From an uncultured Microbacterium sp. (GTDB lineage Bacteria; Actinomycetota; Actinomycetes; Actinomycetales; Microbacteriaceae): a stretch of 12,462 bases of DNA. Numbering within the stretch: position 1 is the first letter of the stretch; the number at the start of each line of letters is the position of its first letter. The stretch lies in NCBI GenBank assembly GCA_937988695.1, contig CALKHM010000333.1, positions 1 through 12,462 on the forward strand. The letters run 5' to 3'. Shown here piece after piece: positions 1 through 6,759 of this stretch. Under the pieces are notes generated by a model. It was not told the origin of the DNA. It saw only the letters and a list, made by a program, of their open reading frames with translations, and made no database searches. The translations under genes and the position numbers were made by a program.

Positions 1-810
1 CCGGAGGAGAGCCCCGACCCCGATCCCGCCGAGACCGTCGCCGACGACTCCGGCCACCTCGAGTTCGAGGACGTCGCGTTCCGCTACCTGGCGGACAAGC
101 CGCTGATCGCCGACCTCAGCCTGTCGGCCGAGCCCGGCACCACGGTGGCGATCGTCGGGCCTACCGGCGCCGGCAAGACCACGCTGGTCAATCTCATCAT
201 GCGGTTCTATGACGTCGACGCCGGACGGATCGTGCTGGACGGCGTCGACACCCGCACGATGACCCGGGCCGACCTGCGCGCCCGCACCGGCATGGTGCTG
301 CAGGACACCTGGCTGTTCGCGGGGACGATCCGCGAGAACATCGCATACGGCCGGCCGGGCGCATCCGACGACGAGATCGTGGAGGCGGCCACGGCCGCCT
401 ACGTCGACCGGTTCGTGCACGCGCTGCCCGACGGCTACGACACCATGCTCGACGACGAGGCGACGAACCTGTCGGTGGGGGAGCGGCAGCTGGTGACGAT
501 CGCTCGCGCGTTCCTGGCTGACCCGCGCATCCTCATCCTCGACGAGGCCACCAGTTCCGTCGACACCCGCACGGAGCTGCTCATCCAGCGGGCCATGTCG
601 GATCTGCGCGTCGATCGCACGTCGTTCGTGATCGCCCACCGTCTGTCAACGATCCGCGATGCCGACCTCATCCTGGTGATGGAGGACGGACACATCGTCG
701 AACAGGGTGCGCACGACGAGCTGCTGGCCGCGCGCGGTGCGTACTGGCGGCTGTACAACGCGCAGTTCGAGGCGCCCGTGTTGGACGCGGGTGTCGAACC
801 CGTCAATTAG
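1..810 (+). CDS. ABC exporter, C-terminal ATPase domain (5'-truncated)
   Basis: The reading frame is open from base 1 and ends in TAG at 808-810, leaving 269 residues; the transmembrane half lies off the left edge. An Asp/Glu/Pro-rich linker (about residues 1-17) leads into a full nucleotide-binding domain. Visible motifs are the A-loop Tyr29 (FRY), Walker A GPTGAGKT (157-180), the Q-loop glutamine (301-303), the signature LSVGE (469-483), Walker B ILILDEA (529-549) with its catalytic Glu, the D-loop SSVD, and the H-loop His (637-639). Layout and the TIRENIAYG segment match half-transporter exporters of the MsbA/LmrA/BmrA class, which use ATP hydrolysis to move lipids, peptides or drugs across the membrane. 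The substrate cannot be read from this end. The signature has Val-Gly-Glu in place of Gly-Gly-Gln, a variant I know from exporters and probably functional. The PP2C gene follows after 53 bp on the same strand. Confidence 0.93.
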   Translation, partial: PEESPDPDPAETVADDSGHLEFEDVAFRYLADKPLIADLSLSAEPGTTVAIVGPTGAGKTTLVNLIMRFYDVDAGRIVLDGVDTRTMTRADLRARTGMVLQDTWLFAGTIRENIAYGRPGASDDEIVEAATAAYVDRFVHALPDGYDTMLDDEATNLSVGERQLVTIARAFLADPRILILDEATSSVDTRTELLIQRAMSDLRVDRTSFVIAHRLSTIRDADLILVMEDGHIVEQGAHDELLAARGAYWRLYNAQFEAPVLDAGVEPVN

Positions 811-849
811 GATGTGAAGACGTCGTCGACCGGCGGCGCTCCGCTATCC

Positions 850-856
850 AGGGAGG
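850..856 (+). promoter_or_regulatory. Ribosome binding site of the PP2C gene
   Basis: AGGGAGG, strongly complementary to the 16S rRNA 3' end, sits 7 nt before GTG at 864 and decides that start. It is one of the few classical Shine-Dalgarno sites in the window. Confidence 0.7.
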
Positions 857-863
857 ATCCGGC

Positions 864-1655
864 GTGCCCGACGTGCGCACTCGAGTTCACACGGTCGCGC
901 TGTCCGATGGGACCGTCGATGTCTCATGGGCCGCGGCCACCGACGTCGGTCGCCGTCGCGAGGTGAACCAGGATGCGGTGCTTGCCGAGTTCCCGCTGTT
1001 CGTCGTGGCAGACGGGATGGGCGGTCACATCGGCGGCGAGATCGCCTCGACGAGCGCCGTGGACCGGCTGCGTCCGGTCGCCGAGTCGGGCACGGTCACG
1101 CCAAAGCTGCTGGAGAAGGCGCTGGGCCGGGCGGTCAAAGACATCGCCGCGCACCCCGAGGCCACCGACGACGGCACCGGCACCACGGTCACCGGCGTCT
1201 ACTTCGACGCGGCGGCGGCCGATCCGCATTGGGTCACGTTGAACATCGGCGACTCCCGGGTGTACCTGGTCCGCGGCGGCGAGATCGTGCAGGTGACCAC
1301 CGACCACTCCGTCGTTCAGGAGCTCATCGCCGCGGGCCGGCTCAGCCCGGAAGAAGCCGAGAACCACCCGTACGGCAATGTGATCACCCGTGCCGTCGGG
1401 CCCAGCGACGGCGTCAAGCCCGACTACGTGCGTCTGGACCTGGTCGACGGCGACCGCTTCGTCATCTGCTCGGACGGGCTCACCAAGGAGCTCACCGACT
1501 ACGGCATCCAGCACTTCCTCGGCGAGCATGCCGACCCGGGCGAGGCCGTCGACGCGATGATGCAGGCGGCGTTGGAGAACGGCGGTCGTGACAACATCTC
1601 GGTCATCGTCGTCGACGTGGCGCTGACCGGTCATTCCTCCCCAGACGCGGACTGA
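864..1655 (+). CDS. PP2C-family Ser/Thr protein phosphatase
   Basis: A 263-residue metal-dependent phosphatase predicted to remove phosphate from Ser/Thr residues of proteins. The PPM/PP2C signature blocks occur in order: RREVNQDA (30-38), VADGMGGHIGG (48-58), GTTVTG (106-111), NIGDSRVYLVR (127-137), TRAVG (175-179), ICSDGLT (201-207) and GRDNISVIVVD (241-251). The metal-binding acidic residues Asp37, Asp50, Asp204 and Asp243 are all present, so it should be active. No membrane segment or extra domain is seen, so it is a free cytoplasmic catalytic unit, unlike mycobacterial PstP, which carries a transmembrane segment. GTG at 864 is chosen for its ribosome binding site. The EccC-like ATPase gene starts 67 bp downstream on the same strand. 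This suggests, as inference, that phospho-Ser/Thr signalling controls that ATPase or its complex; no kinase or FHA gene is visible here. Confidence 0.95.
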   Translation: MPDVRTRVHTVALSDGTVDVSWAAATDVGRRREVNQDAVLAEFPLFVVADGMGGHIGGEIASTSAVDRLRPVAESGTVTPKLLEKALGRAVKDIAAHPEATDDGTGTTVTGVYFDAAAADPHWVTLNIGDSRVYLVRGGEIVQVTTDHSVVQELIAAGRLSPEEAENHPYGNVITRAVGPSDGVKPDYVRLDLVDGDRFVICSDGLTKELTDYGIQHFLGEHADPGEAVDAMMQAALENGGRDNISVIVVDVALTGHSSPDAD

Positions 1656-1677
1656 ACGCGCGCTGTCCACGGATCTC

Positions 1678-1696
1678 CTCCCGGCATCCTCGGGAG
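1678..1696 (+). other. Small hairpin between the PP2C and EccC-like genes
   Basis: CTCCCG (1678-1683) and CGGGAG (1691-1696) form a 6-bp GC stem with a 7-nt loop. No T-tract follows, so it could be a weak terminator, a processing site or chance. It lies just upstream of the possible -10 of the next gene. Confidence 0.3.
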
Positions 1697-1710
1697 CGTC
1701 CGCGGAACTG

Positions 1711-1716
1711 TTGACT
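1711..1716 (+). promoter_or_regulatory. Possible -10 element of a leaderless EccC-like gene
   Basis: TTGACT ends 6 nt before ATG 1723, at the same offset as the clearer -10 hexamers of dxr and the acyltransferase gene. It keeps T1 and T6 of TANNNT but has T at position 2, so support is modest. No good Shine-Dalgarno precedes 1723 or the in-frame TTG at 1711. Confidence 0.3.
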
Positions 1717-1722
1717 GGGCAG

Positions 1723-4521
1723 ATGTCCGATCTCGTTCCGCCCCTCGCCGACGAGGTGCTTCGCCTGCCCGATCCGCCGCCGCCCACTCGGCGCAGCGCC
1801 ATCCCCCTGGTCGCCTCCGCGGTGCCGGTGCTGGGGGCGGCCGGGCTGTGGCTGGCCACGGGCACCCTCGCGATGCTCTGGTTCGCTGCTCTGGGCCCCC
1901 TCATCGCGCTGGCTTCCGCCGCCGATACCGCCCGGGCGGCCCGGCGACAGCGCCGGCTCGCCGATCGCGACGCCGACAGGGCGCGCCGGCGCGTACGCGC
2001 GGCCGTGGCGGTGCGGCACGATGCCGAGCGCACCGCCCGGTGGGCGCGCACCCCCGACGTGCGGCGGCTCGTTGCCTCGGGCGATACCGACCCGGTGTGG
2101 CGGACGGTCTCGGGAGGCGGGGACCGTATCGTCGTGGGCCGCGGACGGGTGCGCAGCACCGTTCGTGTCGACGGCGGCGGGGCCGATGCCGCCTCGGCGG
2201 CCGTGCGCGACGAAGCCGGCATCCTCGACGATGCGCCGGTGACGGTGGCGCTGCGACACGGAGTCGCCGTCGTGGGCCCCGAGTCGATCGCGCGCGCGGT
2301 CGTGCGCGCGCTGGTGCTGCAGGCGTGCCTGGTGCACGGCCCCGATCGGCTGCGTCTGCCGGCTGAGCCGGTCGGCGCCGATGACCCCGACGCGGTGTGG
2401 CTGGCGGCGCTGCCGCACGTCGACGCCGACGGGCCGCTGACCCTCGGCCTCGTGCCGGGTGAGAACGCCGACGCCGCGATCGTCCGGGTCCGGACAGGCC
2501 GCAGCGCACCGCCGCACTGCGCGGCGGTGCTCACGCTCACCGGCGCGGACCGTGCCCGGCTCGAGTACGAGGGCGTGGTCACCGATGTGCGGATCGAAGG
2601 CATCGGCCACGAGCAGGCGGTGGCGCTGGCCGCCCGCCTTCGTGAACGCGCGCAGGCGGCATTCGGCGCCGCGGGCCCCGGTGCCGCTGTGGCCCTGGCC
2701 GACATCGTCGATCGCATCGAGCCCGCCGCCGAGCCCGGCGCCGGCCTCGACGTCGTGGTGGGTGTCGCACGTGCCGGGCGGTACCGCCTGGATCTCGTCG
2801 CCGACGGGCCGCACGCCGTCGTGGCGGGCATCACCGGATCGGGCAAGAGCGAGCTGCTGACCACCTGGATCACGGCGCTGTGCGCGCGGTTCGGCACCGA
2901 CCGCGTGACGTTCCTGCTCGCCGACTTCAAGGGCGGCACCGCGTTCGACGCGCTGGCGCGCCTGCCGCACGTGACCGGCGTCATCACCGACCTCGACGCG
3001 GGAGGCGCAGCACGTGCGCTGCAGAGCCTGCGCGCGGAGCTGCGCCGGCGTGAGGCCGAGGTCGTGCGGGCCGGTGGGCGAGACATCACCGGCACCGCGC
3101 TACCGCGGCTCGTGATCGTCGTCGACGAGTTCGCGGCGCTGACCGCCGCGCATCCCGACCTCATCGACCTGTTCACCGACATCGCCGCCCGCGGGCGGGC
3201 GCTGGGCATGCACCTGATCCTGGGCACCCAGCGTGCCGCCGGCACGTTCCGCGAGTCGCTCCTGGCTAACTGCCCGTTGCGCATCAGCCTGCGCGTGACC
3301 GATCCCGCCGACAGCCGCGCCCTGCTCGGCGGCGACGAGGCGGCGACCCTGTCCGGCGCCCCCGATCAACGCGGGATCGCGCTCGTGCGTCGGGCGGCTG
3401 ATCCCGCAGCCCGGGCGGTGCGCATCGCGCGGGCCTCGGCCTCCCTGATCGCCGATGTCGCGGCCGGAGCCCGTGGATCCGCGCCCCGCCGCCCGTGGCT
3501 GCCGGCACTGCCCCGGCGCATCGCACTGGACGAGGCGCGTGCAGGGGCGTCCGGCCTGGTCCTCGGCGTCGCCGACGAGCCCGAGCAACAGCGGCAGAGC
3601 CCGGTCGTCCTGGCCTCGCGAGGTCTGTGCGTGATCGGGCGCGCAGAGTCGGGACGCACGAGCGTGCTGGCCACGATCGCCGCACAGGCGCCGCAGGCCG
3701 TGTGGATCGGTCCCGACCCGGAGGCGGCGTGGGATCGCATCGCCGCACTCGAGTCGGCGGCGCGTACCGTGCTCGTCGACGACGTCGACGCGCTGCTGGC
3801 CCGATACCCGCTCGAGTATGCGCAGGAGGTGCTCGACCGGTTGGAACGGATCGTGCACGGCACCGGCGCGGTCGGTGCACGGGTCGCGATGAGCGCACAG
3901 CGCGTCGGGGGCGCAGCGGCCCGCCTCCTCGAGCTGCTGCCCGACCGGGCGATCCTGGCGACATCGTCACGGGCCGACTTCGTGGCCGCCGGCGGCGCGC
4001 CCGCCGACTGGCAGGAGGGGCTGCCGGCGGGCCGCGGCGTGCTGCGCGGGCGTCTTGTGCAGTTCGCGATGCCGCCCGACGTGCAGTGGCCCGTCTCCTC
4101 CGAGCCGCCGACGTGGACCCCGCGCCATGGCGTCACCGCTGTCGTGGCGACCGCCGGTGCGGCCCAGCGGCGCATCGCCGCGGCGGTCACCGGTGCGCGT
4201 GTCGTCACCGTCGACGAGGCGGCCGCCACCGCGGATGCGCGGGCGGCTGCCGGTGGCAGGCCTGCGGTCGACACGGCGTCGACTGCAGACGCAGCGCCGA
4301 TCGTCGTCGTCGGCGACGGCGACCAGTGGCAGCGGTCGTGGCGGCTGCTGCAGGAGATCCGCACCGATGGCGAGATCGTCATCGATGCGGCGTCGACGAC
4401 CGATTACCGGCTGCTCACCGGCGACCGGGCGCTGCCGCCGTACTGCCTGCCCGGCCGCGACCGGGCGTGGCTGCTGGGTGCCGACGGCATCGTGCGCAGG
4501 ATCGTCGTCGGTGCGCGATGA
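1723..4521 (+). CDS. EccC/EssC-like membrane-anchored FtsK/SpoIIIE ATPase
   Basis: 932 residues from ATG 1723. Two hydrophobic helices (about 26-45 and 48-67) are followed by a basic, Arg-rich segment, as in EccC/EssC motor proteins of type VII secretion. The WLAALPH segment (226-232) matches the conserved W-x-x-LPH element ahead of the first EccC ATPase module. Module 1 is intact: Walker A GITGSGKS (369-376), Walker B VIVVDEF with Asp468-Glu469, and a GTQR sensor segment. Module 2 is degenerate: its P-loop reads GRAESGRT (639-646), with Arg645 replacing the catalytic Lys, although a VDDVD Walker B-like strand (Asp686) remains. The last 150 or so residues look like a vestigial third module without ATP motifs. 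Canonical EccC/EssC proteins have about 1,300-1,500 residues and three modules. It probably drives export or DNA/protein translocation at the membrane; the substrate is unknown, and no WXG100, EccB, EccD or EccE gene is present here. An alternative start is TTG 1711. Confidence 0.88.
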   Translation: MSDLVPPLADEVLRLPDPPPPTRRSAIPLVASAVPVLGAAGLWLATGTLAMLWFAALGPLIALASAADTARAARRQRRLADRDADRARRRVRAAVAVRHDAERTARWARTPDVRRLVASGDTDPVWRTVSGGGDRIVVGRGRVRSTVRVDGGGADAASAAVRDEAGILDDAPVTVALRHGVAVVGPESIARAVVRALVLQACLVHGPDRLRLPAEPVGADDPDAVWLAALPHVDADGPLTLGLVPGENADAAIVRVRTGRSAPPHCAAVLTLTGADRARLEYEGVVTDVRIEGIGHEQAVALAARLRERAQAAFGAAGPGAAVALADIVDRIEPAAEPGAGLDVVVGVARAGRYRLDLVADGPHAVVAGITGSGKSELLTTWITALCARFGTDRVTFLLADFKGGTAFDALARLPHVTGVITDLDAGGAARALQSLRAELRRREAEVVRAGGRDITGTALPRLVIVVDEFAALTAAHPDLIDLFTDIAARGRALGMHLILGTQRAAGTFRESLLANCPLRISLRVTDPADSRALLGGDEAATLSGAPDQRGIALVRRAADPAARAVRIARASASLIADVAAGARGSAPRRPWLPALPRRIALDEARAGASGLVLGVADEPEQQRQSPVVLASRGLCVIGRAESGRTSVLATIAAQAPQAVWIGPDPEAAWDRIAALESAARTVLVDDVDALLARYPLEYAQEVLDRLERIVHGTGAVGARVAMSAQRVGGAAARLLELLPDRAILATSSRADFVAAGGAPADWQEGLPAGRGVLRGRLVQFAMPPDVQWPVSSEPPTWTPRHGVTAVVATAGAAQRRIAAAVTGARVVTVDEAAATADARAAAGGRPAVDTASTADAAPIVVVGDGDQWQRSWRLLQEIRTDGEIVIDAASTTDYRLLTGDRALPPYCLPGRDRAWLLGADGIVRRIVVGAR

Positions 4522-4522
4522 A

Positions 4523-4556
4523 CGCGCCGAGGGCCGCGTCGTGTCCGACGGGCGCG
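4523..4556. terminator. Putative bidirectional terminator between convergent genes
   Basis: The whole 39-bp gap between the convergent EccC-like and ald genes can fold. CGCGCC (4523-4528) pairs with GGCGCG (4551-4556), enclosing CGTCG (4537-4541) and CGACG (4546-4550) around a TGTC loop, with an 8-nt left-side bulge. No T-run flanks either side, so termination would have to rely on structure alone. Confidence 0.4.
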
Positions 4557-4560
4557 CAGT

Positions 4561-5676
4561 TCAGGCGAGCACGGCCGCCACCGGCGCCAGGTCGAGCCCG
4601 TGCGCGGTGGCGACACCGGCATTGGTGACCTTTCCGTGCGTGGTGTTCAGCCCCGCCGCCAGCGCGGCATCCGCCCGCAGCGCGTCGCGCCAGCCGCGGC
4701 CTGCCACCTGCCGGATGTACGGCAGCGTCGCGTTGGTCAGCGCCGACGTCGACGTGTTCGGCACCGCCCCGGGCATGTTCGCCACGCAGTAGAACATCGT
4801 CTCGTGCACGGCGAACGTGGGGTCGTCGTGCGTGGTCGGATGGGTGTCGGCGAAGCAGCCGCCCTGGTCCACAGCGATGTCCACGAGCACCGAGCCCGGG
4901 CGCATCCGCGCGACCATGTCGTTCGTGACGAGCTTGGGAGCCTTCGACCCGGGGATCAGCACCGAGCCGATCACCAGGTCGGAGTCAACGATCGCCCGGT
5001 CGAGGTCGAGGGGGTTCGACGCGGCAGTCTTGACCCTGCCCTGGAAGTGGTCGTCCAGCATCCGCAGTCGCGCGACGTTGGTGTCGAACACCGTCACATC
5101 CGCCCCCATGCCCGCCGCGATGACGGCGGAGTTGGCACCGGCCACCCCGCCGCCGATCACGGTCACGCGCGAGGACCGGGTGCCGGGAACGCCCGACATC
5201 AACAGTCCCCGCCCGCCCGAGGACCGCATGAGCGTGTGCGCCCCCACCATCGGCGCGAGCCGTCCGGCCACCTCGCTCATCGGTGCCAGCAGCGGGAGCC
5301 CGCCGCCGGGCAGTTGTACGGTCTCGTAGGCGATCGCCGTCACGCCGTCGGACAGCAGTCGCTCGGTCAGCGGCCGGTCGGCGGCCAGGTGCAGGTACGT
5401 GAACAGCACGAGGTCGTCGCGGAAGTAGCCGTACTCGCTCGCGATCGGCTCCTTGACCTTCAGCAGCAGCTCGGCGCGCGCCCAGACCTCGGCCGCGTCA
5501 TCCAGCAGCGTCGCACCGGCATCGGCGTACTCGTCGTCGGGCATCGACGAGCCGACGCCGGCGCCGCGCTGCACGAACACCTCGTGGCCGTTGCCGACCA
5601 GGTCGTGCACGCCGGACGGCGTCAGAGCCACGCGGAACTCGTTGTTCTTCACTTCGGAGGGCACGCTGATGCGCAT
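4561..5676 (-). CDS. ald: Alanine dehydrogenase
   Basis: 371 residues, the normal length for Ald. The enzyme interconverts L-alanine and pyruvate plus ammonia using NAD(H) in the cytoplasm, supporting alanine catabolism or ammonia assimilation and redox balance. The substrate and catalytic residues known from mycobacterial and Phormidium Ald sit at their usual positions: Arg15 (FRVALTP), Lys75 (KVKEP), His96 (YLHLA) and Asp270 (DIAVDQGG). The Rossmann motif GGGVAG (175-180) and the ribose-binding Asp198 define the NAD site, and MPGAVPNTST (301-310) is also typical. ATG at 5676 fits the family N-terminus MRISVPSEVKNNE and has AGAAAGG 7 nt upstream; the frame stays open far further upstream only because of high GC. 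The asparaginase gene ends 53 bp upstream on the same strand, suggesting an operon that couples asparagine breakdown to alanine/ammonia metabolism. No Lrp/AldR-type regulator is adjacent. Confidence 0.97.
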   Translation of the reverse strand: MRISVPSEVKNNEFRVALTPSGVHDLVGNGHEVFVQRGAGVGSSMPDDEYADAGATLLDDAAEVWARAELLLKVKEPIASEYGYFRDDLVLFTYLHLAADRPLTERLLSDGVTAIAYETVQLPGGGLPLLAPMSEVAGRLAPMVGAHTLMRSSGGRGLLMSGVPGTRSSRVTVIGGGVAGANSAVIAAGMGADVTVFDTNVARLRMLDDHFQGRVKTAASNPLDLDRAIVDSDLVIGSVLIPGSKAPKLVTNDMVARMRPGSVLVDIAVDQGGCFADTHPTTHDDPTFAVHETMFYCVANMPGAVPNTSTSALTNATLPYIRQVAGRGWRDALRADAALAAGLNTTHGKVTNAGVATAHGLDLAPVAAVLA

Positions 5677-5683
5677 GTCGTTA

Positions 5684-5690
5684 CCTTTCT
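5684..5690 (-). promoter_or_regulatory. Ribosome binding site of ald
   Basis: On the minus strand AGAAAGG lies 7 nt before the ATG at 5676. It confirms this start over the long upstream extension of the same frame. Confidence 0.65.
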
Positions 5691-5729
5691 GCTCCCTGTT
5701 CGGAGCCAGATCGTGCGTTCGCGCCGTTG

Positions 5730-6719
5730 CTAGAACGCAGCTCGGATCGTGCCGACGTCCTGTCCGCCGCCGGTGACGGCCAGGGGTAACTGTGACAGGG
5801 TGTCGGACACGTCGTGGGGGTCGAGGGCGCCGGCCAGCTCCAACAGCCGCAGCGCGACGGCGGCGGTGGCCCGGCCGGACCCGTCGAGCATCTTCAGGGC
5901 CACGGTCGTGCCGTCGGGCGCGCTCATCACCTGCACGCCCTCGGCGCCGCCCTTCGAGAACACGCCGAGCCGTTCGATCACGATGGTGTCGGGACGGCCG
6001 GGGCCGGCGATGACCCAGGGGTTCTCCCGCACGGCCTGCACGAGCGCGCCCGCGTTGCGATGCAGCGCGAACGGCGACGAGGCCGAGGAGGCCACGATGC
6101 GGTGCATGGCGTGGGCCAGTCCCGACAGCGACACCGCGTGCACTGGCGCGCCGCATCCGTCCACGGCCGTCGCGGCCACTCGTGCGCCGGTGAGCCTCTC
6201 GACGAGCTCGCGGACCTGCAACTGCAACGGATGCTGCGGGTCGAGGTAGCCCGCGGTGTCCCATCCCGCGCGACGGCAGGCCAGGAGCATGGTCGCGTGC
6301 TTGCCCGAGCAGTTCATCCGGATGCGGGAGGGTCCGGCGCCGCTGCGCACGAGCTCGTCACGCGTGTCGCGGTCTTCCGGCCATGCGGGCGGGCAGCCGA
6401 GGTCGTCCTCGCCGAGCCCGGCAGCGGACAGGATGTCGCGGACAAGCTGCACGTGCCGGTCGGTGCCGGTGTGACTGGCGGTGGCCGCAGCCAGGTGCGG
6501 TCCGGTCAGCTCGGCGCCGGCGGCGACACTGGCCAGCGCCTGGATCGGCTTCAGGGTCGAGCGCGGCAGGATCGGCGACGCCGTGTCTCCGTACTCGCGC
6601 TGCACCTCGCCGTCCGGCCCGAGCACGATGGCTGACCCGGTGTGCCGCGACTCCACGAATCCGCTGCGCTCGACCACGGCGAGTTCGACGGCGGCGGTGG
6701 CGGCGAACGTCTGCGACAC
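5730..6719 (-). CDS. L-asparaginase, Rhizobium etli type (asparaginase II family)
   Basis: 329 residues from GTG 6719. The family (PF06089, R. etli ReAV type) hydrolyses L-asparagine to aspartate and ammonia and is unrelated to the E. coli AnsA/AnsB fold. Key residues of that family are visible: Arg53-Ser54-x-x-Lys57 (RSTLK, the serine/lysine catalytic pair), SHTG (82-85), NCSGKH with Cys137 and Lys140, and DGCG with Asp187 and Cys189, which form the metal-binding centre in ReAV. No signal peptide is seen, so it should be cytoplasmic. An in-frame ATG at 6761 would add 14 residues, but it overlaps the ATG of the divergent OsmC gene, and the family N-terminus fits the shorter form. GTG 6719 has TAGGCT 7 nt upstream. 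It is probably the first gene of an operon with ald. Some databases call the family by homology only, so exact substrate range is inferred. Confidence 0.88.
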   Translation of the reverse strand: MSQTFAATAAVELAVVERSGFVESRHTGSAIVLGPDGEVQREYGDTASPILPRSTLKPIQALASVAAGAELTGPHLAAATASHTGTDRHVQLVRDILSAAGLGEDDLGCPPAWPEDRDTRDELVRSGAGPSRIRMNCSGKHATMLLACRRAGWDTAGYLDPQHPLQLQVRELVERLTGARVAATAVDGCGAPVHAVSLSGLAHAMHRIVASSASSPFALHRNAGALVQAVRENPWVIAGPGRPDTIVIERLGVFSKGGAEGVQVMSAPDGTTVALKMLDGSGRATAAVALRLLELAGALDPHDVSDTLSQLPLAVTGGGQDVGTIRAAF

Positions 6720-6726
6720 GGCATCC

Positions 6727-6732
6727 AGCCTA
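6727..6732 (-). promoter_or_regulatory. Predicted -10 element of leaderless asparaginase mRNA
   Basis: On the minus strand TAGGCT (matches TANNNT) ends 7 nt before GTG 6719, placing the transcription start at or next to the start codon. There is no Shine-Dalgarno site. No convincing -35 is seen, which is common in actinobacteria. Confidence 0.5.
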
Positions 6733-6747
6733 CCGCCGCACGAGTGC

Positions 6748-6753
6748 GAGACT
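6748..6753 (+). promoter_or_regulatory. Possible -10 element of leaderless OsmC-family mRNA
   Basis: GAGACT ends 6 nt before ATG 6760, the same spacing as TAGAGT before dxr. G replaces T at position 1, while A2 and T6 are kept. It lies about 16 bp from the divergent asparaginase -10, so the two polymerase sites would overlap. Confidence 0.35.
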
Positions 6754-6759
6754 GGGGCC

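Noticed and set aside
469..483. Non-canonical ABC signature LSVGE as evidence for a dead ATPase site
   Set aside because: Walker A, Walker B Glu, Q-loop and H-loop are all intact, and this variant occurs in functional exporters as far as I know.
1711..1722. TTG start for the EccC-like ATPase four codons upstream
   Set aside because: A rare start codon with no nearby Shine-Dalgarno; the bases fit better as a -10-like hexamer for ATG 1723. Not excluded.
924..3284. Very long open frame (786 codons) on the minus strand opposite the PP2C and EccC-like genes
   Set aside because: It is Arg/Ala/Ser/Pro-rich without any recognisable motif and lies antisense to two clear protein families. Long antisense frames are expected in DNA of this GC content.
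5677..6264. Upstream extension of the alanine dehydrogenase frame
   Set aside because: The extension is antisense-frame noise over the asparaginase gene. The family N-terminus and a ribosome binding site fix the start at 5676.
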